Shown here piece after piece: positions 1 to 10,700 of a DNA stretch of 64,000 nt (its first letter is position 1; every line of letters starts with the position of its first letter). The notes below the pieces were generated by a model. It saw only the letters and a program-made list of their open reading frames with translations, was not told where the DNA came from and did not search any database. Made by a program: the position numbers and the translations under genes. This DNA comes from Scortum barcoo (lineage: Eukaryota > Chordata > Actinopteri > Centrarchiformes > Terapontidae): assembly GCA_023238725.1 (NCBI GenBank), contig CM041531.1, forward strand, positions 18,002,643 to 18,066,642, in the 5' to 3' direction.

Positions 1-960
1 TAATTTCTAGGAGACAGGGTTGTCATTATAAAGAGTGAAGGCTCACTTTAAGCACAGCCTAACTCATCATTCATTCAGGCATACTGCACTGTGGATGTTC
101 ACACCTGGGAACTGCCCAACCACTGCCACTGTTGGCTTGTGAACAGTTACTAAGGATTCGGCAGGGCATTACTCATTCCTTTTCCCTGGCCAAACTTTTC
201 CTGCTGCTTCAAGAAATCAAACCTGCAGCTTCTTGATCACAAATCTCCTTTTGTTACCTGCCTGCTTGTTTCATATGCTCTATGATCCTGCTCGTGTTTG
301 AACCTCTGACTTCATAAAACAGCTGTGGGCCTAGCACCGGCGCACTGGTAACGCATGTCCACTTGCAACATGTCAGCAGAAACTCCACTGGAGACTTGTT
401 GAATACTTTATTGACATGTGAGCCAGGTTGATGGGAATTTGTTTTAGTAGAGCTCAAATAAAACAAGAAAGGAATATGTCCTGTGGGTCCTTTTAAAGAG
501 TTTTGAAACAGCGTGCTGCGTGGCTGGACGACTACATTCAGTTGGAGAGCACAGCAGACAGTCATCACAACAGAGCTTTGGTTGGATGAATGTTGAACGA
601 CCTTAGTGGGAAGCTACAGATCTCAAGTTTCTTTCTTTTTGCTTTTGGTTGAAGAAAACCTTAGAGAGAAATCATTTTATTTACCACAAAACTGGGGATT
701 CAGTAACCCTGAGTTAATACTGCAGTGGTTCTGGCAGATGTCCAGCCAGTGAGACTAAAATTATGCCGTTATAGCCGAGGTCATGGACACTTTCTACTAG
801 ATACTTTTTCCTGTCTGCTGTCTGGTCTCCAGAACTTTTGTAAAGTGAAAATGGATTTTCAAATGCAAATATGTGTTCTGTGCACAAAGTGAACAAAAAA
901 GTACTTTTCCAAAACAAAAGGATGGCAGCAGGTCACCATGTAACAGGAAGACTGTACCTG
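1..960. other. Upstream flank, no gene seen
   Basis: I see no exon, RNA gene or recognisable transposon here. Open frames on the minus strand (up to about 104 codons at 254-568) have no recognisable protein family and no convincing splice context. If the candidate chst8 promoter at about 4.1 kb is right, this is intergenic DNA 5' of the gene. Confidence 0.5.
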
Positions 961-1017
961 TGGGAAGCTTTCTCTCTGTGAGAGCAACCCTTGATGATTT
1001 TTTTGAAACTGCACCAG
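961..1017. repeat. Local duplication, left copy, part 1
   Basis: This segment matches 5200-5262 in the same orientation. Both read CTCTCTGT-AGAGCAAC, then TTTGATG or TTGATG, a T-rich run, and AACTGCACCAG. The T run is longer in the right copy. Together with 1307-1480 it forms a colinear pair with the 5.2-5.9 kb region. It is either an old local duplication or two insertions of one unrecognised repeat family. Confidence 0.6.
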
Positions 1018-1306
1018 TTGACTAGAAAATCTTTAATTCATTTTCAATAAAGGATTTTCTGTCTCCATGTGCATTCTTCCTTGTTAGGCAGCAGCTAAAT
1101 TGGAGGTTATTCTGCATTTGTTCTATTGGCTACATTAGTGGAGGGCAGAGTGAATATTTTTAAATGTTTTAAAGTTATTAAGGTAATTAAATCAAACAAA
1201 GAACCATAAACAAAGGTAAGTTTAAATTATAATATTCTTAATGTACAATTTACATGATAAGGCATATTGGAGGAGGTGAGTTTGTTGTTCTGAACGATAT
1301 CCTATT
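1018..1306. other. AT-rich spacer inside the left duplication copy
   Basis: AT-rich sequence between the two matching blocks. I could not align it by eye to the corresponding 5263-5776 interval, so it has diverged or was replaced. No gene seen. Confidence 0.4.
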
Positions 1307-1480
1307 GAAAACAAGTCTAACCTGCAGGGCTGCTCCCTGCAACCACCAATTAGAGGTGCACACATAACTTCATATGTGTTATGTCATGGGGTGGGCAGAG
1401 GTCGATTGACAGGCTGAACCTGTTGCGATAGATTGTCTTGAAAGACTTTCGGTAGACAAAGAAGTGAGGAGCTAAAGTTA
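1307..1480. repeat. Local duplication, left copy, part 2
   Basis: This matches 5777-5932 in the same orientation. Shared landmarks in order are GAAAACAAGTC, AACCTGCA, a C-rich stretch ending in CCACCAA, GATAGA-TG-CTTGAA, and GAGCTA. Divergence is substantial, with many substitutions and indels, so the duplication is old. Confidence 0.55.
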
Positions 1481-2580
1481 AAAAAGGTCATGCAAAAACT
1501 GTATCCAAGTTTAACTGCGTAAGCAGTGGAGTTGACTAACTCTTTCAGGATTAGTTGGGAAAAATGGTGCATTTAATTTCTGCTTTCACTACATAAATAA
1601 GCTAATGCTAGAACAGTTTGACAGAGGAAACAGTTATGCGGGGCTGTTAATTTGTATGCACTTCCTGTCTGTGTGCCTGTGACACATCAAGGCATTTGGA
1701 GAACAGTGACCTGCAGATGTATATAATAAAACAAATCATATATGTACTGTTATTGTTCTGGTGTCACAGAATGACACAGAGAGCCACTTTGGATGACTGC
1801 ATGAATAAATCATTGATTTCAAACAGATTTCAACAGTGAAGCAGTCGAATCAGCACAAAGTCAGCTGAATACTATCATTGTAATGTACCTGTGATAGCAG
1901 ACTGCAGATTGATCAAATACATTTAAAAAGCCACATCTTGCAGAATGAAGCAAAAAAAAAAAAACTAACTAATGAATAGATTAAAAGTGCTCTACCTGTT
2001 GCTAAGACACCTACCTTGTTTGGGAGAGATTTATTTCTGAGTAACACTATTAAACACTTGTTGTAAGTATCCAACCCTTAACACTGCAAAACGTCTCTGC
2101 GAAGATGGCATGTACTACTCATCTAGAAAAAGAAAGAAAAAAACAGAACACTTATAGGCTGCACCAGCATTAGCTGCATCCATTATTCATGAATTAATGC
2201 GGTGAGTTTTCATTTGTTGTTATGAAACAGTCTTGCATCCGAGTAACACATGATGCAATTCAGGAAGGCTCTATACCTTTGGAACAGTGGGATCATACCA
2301 CTATATATTTATAACTGCAGTCTCTCACAAAGCACCGTGTTTTCCTGTGAAGTCTCACTTTGTAATCACATCCCCCATTTCAATATCTTTTTTTTTCTCC
2401 CTGTGCTTGCACAAAAAAACACTCCCCTCTTGTTTACTGAAAAACAATTCAAACTTTAATCCTTGGCTCACCTCTTTTTATTACTTCTGTCATACATGAA
2501 TGCTGTGACGACACAGCTATCACGTCGCCGTGTAACACGATGACAGTGTCTGTAGAGAAGTGAGGGGAAGCTTCAGATCT
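1481..2580. other. Upstream flank, no gene seen
   Basis: Ordinary AT-rich non-coding DNA with short A runs near 1952 and 2130. Two overlapping open frames near 2250-2499 are low-complexity and have no family resemblance. Nothing else supported. Confidence 0.4.
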
Positions 2581-3178
2581 TTAGCCACGCTAGCTATGTC
2601 CATCTATCTACCACTTTGGTAAATCTCAGCGACCACGGGATGGATTTACATCAAATTTTGTGCAAACATTTATGGCACCCAGTCAACAAATCCCTCTGAC
2701 TTTAGTGATCCCTTGACTTTTCCTGTAGCACCACCATTAGGTTGACATTTTTGGCTCTCACTAAAATGTCTAGTCAATTATTGGAGGGATTGCCATAACA
2801 TGTGGTACACATATCCATCATGCCCAGAGGAGGACTGTGAATGACTTTTGGTAATCTCCTGTTTTATCTAGCGCCCCCAACGGGTCAGTATTTTCAATTA
2901 TCCAGTGAAATATCTCTACATGTATTTTATACACTGGCAGAAAAATGGTTGTGCAGACATTCACAGCGCACAAAGGATAACTTCTCATGACTTTTGTGGT
3001 GCTCTTTTTTTTCTCCTGCCATCATAAGGTCCATATTTATTGCTTTGAGTGAATGGACTGTGACATTTTGTAGATGCTTTTCTGTTCCCCTCAGGATGAA
3101 TTGTAACAACCTTGATGATGCCTTGACTGTCTAGCACCACAATCACGTAAAACTTTAGATTTGTCCAATAGTTTACAT
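2581..3178 (+). repeat. Percomorph dispersed repeat, copy 1
   Basis: Contains the string of phrases typical of a very common teleost dispersed repeat: GCCACGCTAGC at the left end, GGATGGATTTACATCAAATTTT, TTGACTTTTCCTGTAGC, TATCTAGCGCC, TTCCCCTCAGGATGAATTGTAA and TTTGTCCAATAGTTTA at the right end. The phrase set recurs internally, so the element is itself made of repeated sub-blocks. Copies are also seen at 7040-7450 (same orientation, degraded) and 35303-35685 (opposite orientation). I recognise the family from memory but cannot assign a formal name. No coding capacity is visible. Confidence 0.7.
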
Positions 3179-3182
3179 TAAA

Positions 3183-3350
3183 CCAGGGATGGAAGTAACA
3201 AATTACACTTACTCTTGTTACAGTACGAAAGTCATTTTTATGTATACTTTTTTGAGCATTTTTAGGAAAACAGTAATACTGCTTTTACTTCTGTACTTTT
3301 TTTTACATATTGTACTTTACTAAAATTTTATGTCACACTTTTTACAGAGT
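3183..3350 (+). mobile_element. hAT-like non-autonomous element fragment
   Basis: Begins ACCAGGGATGGAAGTAACAA and continues with ATTACACTTACTC, then pyrimidine-rich TTTTACTTCTGTACTTTT and TTGTACTTTACTAAAATTTT. This is the vocabulary of the 'GGATGGAAAGTAAC...ACTTTTACTT' MITEs frequent in percomorph genomes. Only the left end is clear and I see no matching right terminal repeat. It abuts the preceding repeat with almost no gap, suggesting nested or side-by-side insertion. Confidence 0.5.
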
Positions 3351-4099
3351 GAAAAACAGAAACAGAACAGATAACTCTGCGGCACAGAAGAAGCTGCTGG
3401 TATGTTTGTGGCTCGCAGGAGAGCAAAGCGCCCCAGAGAGTAGACTCTCTGCACCCAGCTGACCCTACAGAAACCTTCATGTTATAAATGTAAAACTTAA
3501 CTGGCTTGTAGTGTCCTGTAGTTCAAGCTGGTACACTTAAGTGTGGGGATATTTTGATTAATGGAGTTCAATAATGCTGGTTGCATCTGCCGAGTGTTCA
3601 CTGGCAATAAGGCAACACACAGGGCAGCTGTTTATTTATAATGAATAATCAGCTGTGTGCACAGAGTGCTTTAATACTTCTGCATTAAAGCGTTTGTACT
3701 GTTGGTCCGCACATGAGGAATCAGTGGTGTGATGTGTAGCTATGACTTGAAAAGCCACACACACTTTATTTTTGTGGCCAAATGTGTTCTTTAATGTAGT
3801 GGCCCTGTCATGTAACATCACCATCATATACTATTTATTTGTCTCTTTGTCTAAGAGTTTGAACTGCAAGTCCAGCTGACTTCATTCAGACTCTATGACC
3901 TGGATTTCTGTGTCTTTACCGCGTCTGACTGTTTCACATGATCTGACTGTTTCACATGATCTGACTAATTGTGTACCCTCCCTCCACCGCCCCCCTCTGC
4001 CCCCCCTCACATGTATGTTAAGGTGTCACTTTTGTCGGAGTACATTTTTCCCCCCTACCCTGGTCATATCCACCGTAATTAACCGCTAATTGAAGGCAT
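3351..4099. other. Proximal upstream flank
   Basis: No exon recognised. It holds one short tandem duplication at 3924-3959 and a C-rich tract at 3976-4010, and leads into the CpG-rich candidate promoter. Open frames here are short and repeat-derived. Confidence 0.4.
3924..3966 (+). repeat. 18-bp tandem duplication
   Basis: The unit TCTGACTGTTTCACATGA occurs twice, head to tail and identical (3924-3941 and 3942-3959), followed by a partial third unit TCTGACT. It lies about 150 bp upstream of the CpG-rich block. Confidence 0.9.
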
Positions 4100-4620
4100 T
4101 ACAAGGGGAGCGCGCACTGTGACCCAAACACGCCCCCCCCACACACACACCCCATTGCACATTGACACACACACACACACACACACTACGCGCACCTTCA
4201 GCGTCCGGCCTGCGTGCTGTTGGTGACACGGTCCCTGTCAGAGTCGTGAGGAGCGCAGCGGGACAGGAGAAGGTTTGTTTATCTCGTACGTGTGTGTGTG
4301 TGTGTTGTTAATTTCCTGTTGTGCTGTTAAAGTGGCCGCTTATTTCCATCCTAATATTGCTTGTTGTAACCGCCGCGGGGTCCATAACTCTACTTTCTTC
4401 TGCTCTTCTTGTGCCTTTGTATGACTTTTGTCTGATTCTGCGGTTATTTCTGGCGACGCTACACCGAGGAGGGCGGTGGTATATTTATTATCGATCATCA
4501 GCTGCACGCACAGGCTGCAAATATCCGAGAGGAAATGTGTTTGGTTTGGACTCAAAGGCTCTCTGGTGCGCTTCACTCTGTGGTGCTGCTCCACTACACG
4601 CAAACACGTTAAACCACGTT
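4100..4620 (+). promoter_or_regulatory. CpG-rich block, candidate promoter of the sulfotransferase gene
   Basis: This is the most obvious concentration of CpG dinucleotides in the left part of an AT-rich window: GGGAGCGCGCACTG, ACTACGCGCACC, AGCGTCCGG, CCGCCGCGGGG, GGCGACGC. It is interrupted by a CA tract at about 4164-4185 and a TG tract near 4290. Vertebrate housekeeping and developmental promoters commonly look like this. It is the best candidate for transcription start of the + strand gene whose coding begins at 23605, but no TATA box or initiator can be singled out. It could instead serve a minus-strand transcript, or both directions. Confidence 0.45.
4200..4272 (+). other. Candidate 5' non-coding exon
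   Basis: GC-rich sequence ending in GGACAGGAGAAG followed by GTTTGT, a usable though not strong splice donor (GT at 4273). The 5' edge is a guess. CHST-family genes typically have untranslated leading exons, and the coding exon at 23571 needs an upstream exon because it begins at a splice acceptor. Transcript data are required, and the real leader exon could lie elsewhere. Confidence 0.25.
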
Positions 4621-4740
4621 AATGTTATCATATCATCACTATCATCACGTTAACAGCATCATCCTTATGCGCTGTTTGTCGACATAATGACGCATCTGCA
4701 TCTTAAACTAAACTTAGCAGGACTTGGTTTGGTGTTTGGT

Positions 4741-4745
4741 GATTA

Positions 4746-4797
<52 letters not shown>

Positions 4798-4802
4798 TAA
4801 TC
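4741..4802. repeat. Palindromic TG-TA-CA microsatellite
   Basis: GATTAT is followed by 9 TG units, 10 TA units, 7 CA units, then ATAATC. The left half is the reverse complement of the right half apart from the unit-number difference, so the 62-bp block can fold into a hairpin or cruciform. Confidence 0.95.
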
Positions 4803-4903
4803 TCAATTAAATCCCTTTACTTTTACTTTACTTTTACATAATCTCTTTACTTTTACTTTTTTTAACTTAAGGTGGTACTATTTTCTAACTGTTACTGATA
4901 TTA

Positions 4904-4908
<5 letters not shown>

Positions 4909-4945
<37 letters not shown>
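4909..4945. repeat. TA microsatellite
   Basis: Uninterrupted TA dinucleotide run of about 18 units, about 110 bp after the palindromic microsatellite. The DNA between them has repeated CTTTACTTTTACTTT phrases that may come from a decayed MITE. Confidence 0.95.
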
Positions 4946-4947
<2 letters not shown>

Positions 4948-5199
4948 TGACAACAGTCTCCTTTTAAAGTTCTATCTTATGTTATTTTACATTACTTAAC
5001 CACACGCAGCTTTCAGCATATGAATCGTGTTACTGCTCAGCTGGTCTGCTGTGCTTTATGTTTCAAGGGTACATTAGAGTCAAATGCAGCAGCGAGTGAG
5101 TCCAGCTTTTTCTCAACAAAGCAGTGGCACTTATTTGTGCGCCAACAAGACTGACATTCAGCATATGTCCCAGACTTCCTTTGGGCAAATGACACAAAT

Positions 5200-5262
5200 G
5201 GGCTGCCTTCTCTCTGTCAGAGCAACATTTGATGTTTTTTTTTTTTTTTTTAACTGCACCAG
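5200..5262. repeat. Local duplication, right copy, part 1
   Basis: Counterpart of 961-1017. It contains a longer T homopolymer (about 19) between GATG and AACTGCACCAG. Offset from the left copy is about 4.2 kb. Confidence 0.6.
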
Positions 5263-5776
5263 CCTCAAGGTTCAAATCATACTACTGTTACAGTGGTTTT
5301 AAGTCATCTTGAAGTGTGAGAGCCACAGGTCAATATTGTTCGAGTCATCTGTAAAAGAGGAGAGCCATCTCAAGGTTTTAGTTGTTTACACATTGTTTTT
5401 TATCAGGCTCGAGATACATTCTAGATCCAGTTATCACCAGGCTTTATATTATTACATTTTCCCCCTTTTTGGAGAGACTGCTGCTGACTCCTAGTTGTAT
5501 TGTGTGTGTATTAAAAGTGATGTGCTCATCTATGGGAAGTAAAGATGGGAATGCACAGCAGGAACAAAATATGTTTGTAAAAGTGCAATAGACTGATCAG
5601 TTATATTGTTTGAAAAAACTACAAGCTTCATCCAGACATATTTTTCAAACCAGTGTCTTTTACTAACACAGCTACACACTAGATACTCTGCACAAACAAG
5701 AGTTTCCTGTTTGAATACGCATTCTCTTTTACGAATGTTAAGCAGCTACCAGGACAAAACTTAGCCTACACTGTCG
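5263..5776. other. Spacer inside the right duplication copy
   Basis: No gene or recognisable element. Its length (about 514 bp) differs from the left-copy spacer (about 289 bp), consistent with an insertion or deletion after duplication. Confidence 0.35.
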
Positions 5777-5932
5777 GAAAACAAGTCAAACCTGCAAAAC
5801 CTCCCTCCCCTCCCGCCACCAACCAGCCACCCGTGTGGCAACATTTCAGACGGGGGGTGCTGAAACTGCTGTGATAGACTGCCTTGAAGACGACCAGCAG
5901 ACAGAAAATGAAGCAGCCGAGCTACAGTTTCA
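5777..5932. repeat. Local duplication, right copy, part 2
   Basis: Counterpart of 1307-1480, at an offset of about 4.45 kb. It keeps GAAAACAAGTC, AACCTGCA, CCACCAACCAG, GATAGACTGCCTTGAAGAC and GAGCTACAG. Confidence 0.55.
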
Positions 5933-7039
5933 TTAAAAAAACAAATTCATTTCCTGCATTCTCGTATGGAGCAGAAATTACAGTGCAGCCTTTAAAGACA
6001 ATAACAAAATAAAAGCTAATTACCAAAAGCTGCCCCAACTCGTTTGTGAGTCTCCTTACAGTATCACATGATCCAACATTGCCTTCATTTTTCTGCTCGC
6101 CAAGTGTTTAACAGGCAGCAATGGTGACGTGTTTGTCTTTAGCTGTGTTACATAATAGAAAGGATTATGTAAGTCAACCATCCGTAGAATCTGAAAAAGT
6201 TCCTCTGTGTAAACATCAGAGAACACGCTGCAAATCCTTTCACAGTGAAAAGTTGATTGTTTCCTATAATTTATGTAGTGCTGGTACATTGTAAAATACT
6301 TCATTTCTGTCATCCCAAAGCAAAGAAGAGTCAATAAAGTTCAATATTGTACACTAACCCTGTGATTTACAGTAAAATATGGGACCTATACAGAGAGGTA
6401 TCATCAGGCTGATTTATCTGCTGCTCTTTCCACTGAGCATTTTAATGTTCATTAATCAAACCTATGGCTTCGAGTCCTTAATGTCAACTGGGTTCCTCTT
6501 TTATAGCCTGTAGAGTAGCTGGGAAAGAATAATTGTCTTATCAAAAAGTAGCTGCCGTGCTTCAAGTTCATTCTTCAGACACACCTTGGGGAACTTATTT
6601 TTGGTTTTATGCTGACCTTGAGCCGTGCTGTAAAAAGTGTATAACCAACTTGATTAAGTATTTCTGGATTCAATCGTTGTATATTCAGTTTTGAGGTTTT
6701 TGGTAATTAGCTACCAAAGTCTGGTTTTGTAAGCCTTACTTTTTTGCTCGCTGAGTCATGTTCAGAGTGAATCAGGTCTTAAGTCAGAGGTGCAGCTGAG
6801 ATATAACACAGCAGAAACGTCTGTGATGTTAGAGCTGGCGTTGCACTGTTGGTGCCTCTGCTCAGCTCAGATTATTTGAATTGGACCCATAGCTTCTTGT
6901 CCAGGGTCAGTAAGTGTTGGTACAGCGAGGTGAGGTCAGAGCCCACCTCTCGGTCCTCAAACTCCCCTCACACAGCAGAAGAAGTTTAAATGGAAGTGGC
7001 TGATGATGGCTTTCTCAGATACATTTTTGACCAGTTTAG
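5933..7039. other. Non-coding DNA, nothing identified
   Basis: AT-rich putative intron 1 sequence. The 92-codon minus-strand open frame at 6056-6334 has no recognisable family and no splice support. Confidence 0.4.
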
Positions 7040-7450
7040 TTGTTTTGGCCATGCCAGCTGTGCAGCTCTAGGGATGGCAATTATGGTCTGTGTGTCGCAC
7101 TGTGGATCCAACATTTGGTCCAATTGTTTTCATGATTTTCATGATATTATGAACCGACCTGACAAGTGTAGCATTGATGAACCCTTGACAGCATGAGGTG
7201 GATATTTTTGATTTTTAGTCAGATGAACATCTGCTAGATGAATTGGGACACACTTTCATATACACACTCATGATCCCGGATAATAATGTCAGAGATTCCC
7301 CGGCTTTTCCTTTAACATCTCCCTTTACTCTACATTTGTTAAACTTAGATGGTTAACAGTACACTTGCTAAATGCATGTTAAATCATTGTTGTTGTTTTA
7401 TCATTAGCATTCAGCTGAAAGTACTATTATGCCCATACACCTCCAAAAAG
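7040..7450 (+). repeat. Percomorph dispersed repeat, copy 3 (degraded)
   Basis: A decayed relative of 2581-3178. It shows GGCCATGCCAGC, GAGGTGGATATTTTTG, ATGAATTGGGACACACTTTC, CCCCGGCTTTTCCTTTAACATC and, at the right end, a TTAGCATTCAGCTGAAAGTA phrase of the family's right part. Orientation matches copy 1. Edges are approximate. Confidence 0.5.
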
Positions 7451-10400
7451 CTATATATGCTGCTCTAGACTCTTAGTCCTGTTCTATATTTCCATTTAAA
7501 GAATGAGAATCGCTGTTCACACAAACACACACACTTAACACAGCGGGAACAGCTGTAACTTGGCATATTTAATTGTTGGTGACACTACAAGACAGACAGA
7601 CAATACAGGATTGACACTCTCATTGTAGAAAGAGACATCAACAGGGCTGTGTGACAGCCAAAAGGACATGAGACTAAATATAAATGTAGTGGAAGCTAAT
7701 GAATTGTTCCAGTGCAGCAGCAGAGATTTTTGAGACCAGTGTAGCTGTCAGGGTCACAATTATGAGCAGACCCAAGTGAACACAACTTTAACAAGCTGCT
7801 GAGTAAAGCCCAAAACAAAGAGTCAAGAATCTGCTGGTGTGTTAAAGTCACAGATGTGCAAAGCACCTGCAATTTTGGCTTTTGGCTTGTGGAAGCTGAA
7901 ATCGCTGTGTGTGACTTGCTGTAACCTTGCTGTTGACAAGCTTGCTTGTGTTGAGTCTGACCTTGAAGCACACTGAATGAAAGGCGACTGAGGGCAAAGG
8001 CCAGAGACAGCGGGGGTTGTTACTGCTGCCCAGTGCAACGTTTCATTCTTGCTAATTTTAGCTGTTACCAAACTGCTCACTGTGTAATAAGCCAGCTCCA
8101 GCACCATCAAAGCAGATAACACCAGGAGCTGCAATCACTTTGTCATGCACAAACCCACTTAATGAGGCCTGTCAGGACATTTCAGTAATAGCAATAATTA
8201 GTTTGTTTTATGTCTTAAGTAGAGTCTGTCAGTATGGGCTCCTCGGAGTGGAAGGTACATCCAAAACCCTGACTAGAAACAAGATGAAAAAGTCAAGACA
8301 GTGAAATAGAAAATGGATTGATTTTCTCTCAGTGGTTTATTCAGCAATCTTTAAACTCCCACTGGCAGACATCAATAAAGATACTGTTACTTTGTGTATA
8401 TTTGGCATCTTGTAGATTCCCCTATCAAATTCAATTGTGAATGTCATCTTTATTTTCATCACCTCCTTCTTGGTTGTTTGTTTAGGGACGTCTTAATTCT
8501 TATGACTTTCCAGCAGCTAACACACAATAAGAAGAGTGTCAGTGGCAGATGTCACTAAGCACTAGCACTAAGTTGTGTCTATCAGAAGTCGTGTGTTCTG
8601 TCAAAATGTTCTTTAAGAAAATACTGACTGCATGCTCCCTGACTTAGTTATGCGTGCTAGGTGAAAAGAAAAACCCCACTCATGAAAGCAAATGCTTTGG
8701 CACCAAAACATAACTGTACATTTTCATACTTTTGCATACAAAACATGAAATACATTAACTGAGCAAAAATTAGGGCAACATTATTAGTTGAAGGCACCTG
8801 CAGACTAAGAACATTGTATAGTTCTTATGTGTTTGAGTGAAGCATATTTGACTTACAGTACCTCATTTTTTTCCTTGTTCCATATTTGTATATTTTGGAA
8901 TGCAGCGTTACTACTATATCACTGCGCTCTGCAGACTTTATACATTCACCATTTCAATCCTTCTAGAGACAATGAGCAGCTTTTAACAAACCAGAAACCT
9001 ATCTGACAGATGCATCACAGACAAAAAAACTTTCTTCCAGTTCAAAATCTGCCAGAGTGGAGGAACTCAGAGTAATGGGGAATGTGTTTCTAGCAATAAA
9101 ATTGGCTACGGTCTAGTGATTTTTTAAAATGCTGAGTTCCCCTTCCCTCAATCCCATGAACCCTGGGCTATTCCTGTTCATCTGATTCAAATCTGATGGC
9201 AATTGTGAAATAGACATTATCAAATGTATTCATTTCGGGCCAGATTGAATATATGCTACAAAATGTGATTCTTATAAGATTGGTTTCCATCGTTTTCATT
9301 TTTATGCCCACTGAATGAGGACAAAAGAGAGAATGTGTATTTATTCATTTAAGTGGTTAAGGTTAGTGACAATATATTTATGCATGCACATAATTAATAT
9401 TTTCTGGCTCCCTTCCACTCTAGAGCCATGTATGCCTGTAGGAAGTTAGGCCTGACTGAGTAAGCATCTTATTTAAATCTCTGCAGTGAATAACACCACT
9501 GTCCATTTCAATCTAAAGCTTTAATAAATTGACATTCGTCGCTTTTGCCTTCCAAAGATATTTTGCAGTTACATAACATTTTATACTAGTCTAGGTATTT
9601 TATTTAAGTTGATGTAGAGTGCAACAGGTCAGTTCAGCACTGTCAGTAACAGTTGGAGAGTTTAGAAAAAAAAAACATATTACACTGGTAGATTCCTGAT
9701 ACAAAATCAAAATGTATACATCTACTGTAATCAGTGGGCAAATGCTGACTATAACCGAGGTTCATTAAAGACTAAGAGATGCAATGAAAATCTTCCATTC
9801 AAAAGTAGTGTGAGACCTTTGTTGCATCCTCTCCCATCTTATCTGACTCTTATCTGATCGTCACTGTAAGCCGTCAGATAAAGCAGAAATGTCATAAAAA
9901 TAATCTTTTCAAGAAGCATTTCCTCTCAAATGCTTTGGTGGTCCTGGATGATGATGCTCCCTTGGGGGAGGAATCTTTAAAATCTACTTTTAAAACATCA
10001 ATTTTTGTGTGTTGCGTACCCAGCAGTGAGCACATGCTTTCAAGACAGAGAAGTGTAGTACATGTGCATTTCTTAGAGATTCACCATGGTCTACGAAATA
10101 CATGTAAAAAATCCAGCGTGAAACTGAGCAACTTTGAAATATCAAATAGGACTACAGCAAAGTAGACTTGTTTTTTTTAGCAAAACAGTTTCCATTTCCA
10201 CTTTCAAAATTGAGAGGACGGGAATGCACTCAACCAAAAACACTCAACCGTATCACTAACTATGAGTTTTTTGTCTGTTTCACTGCACATTTCCCATCTG
10301 AACGATACATGCTATGTACAATTCCATGGCTAATGATGAGCAGTGCAAGCTGCATAAGAAGAAAGAAGGCATCAACGCGATGCCTGTAGAGGCTAAGGTC

Positions 10401-10700
10401 AGAGTATCCTCTACATGCATAGTGGTAATATCACAGTGTAAATGTCTTACACTTGTTGCTTGTTTGTTTTGTGTCTCATCAAATCATCAATGTCTGTGGT
10501 GCTCTATTGGGAAAATGCTACCCTGGTATTTCAGTCTGAAAAGGGCATCAAGGATAAAAAGGACAGGACAGACCTCGATCTTGTTTGGCCCTTCATATAT
10601 GATGCCTGGATCTTGACCTCTATCTTGTTTTGAGACATGATTCAGAACTAATATACAATAAGTAAGGATTTTTTATTCTTTTTAAAAGTTTAAAAAAGAG
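7451..10700. other. Non-coding DNA, nothing identified
   Basis: Putative intron 1. I looked for exon-like open stretches with flanking AG and GT signals and for transposon ends and found none I would defend. Open frames of up to about 103 codons (for example 7823-8134 minus) have no recognisable similarity. A 10711-10736 tandem pair of about 13 bp (ATGACATATGACT and ATGACGTATGACT) lies just downstream. Confidence 0.4.

Noticed and set aside
4321..4653. 110-codon open frame with a hydrophobic start next to the CpG block
   Set aside because: It begins with GTG, not ATG, lies just after a donor-like site, and overlaps openings in other frames, as expected for stop-poor CpG-rich DNA.
5255..5290. 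tRNA B-box-like GGTTCAAAT near 5270
   Set aside because: No A box at the right distance and no cloverleaf can be drawn. It lies just after the duplicated T-rich block.
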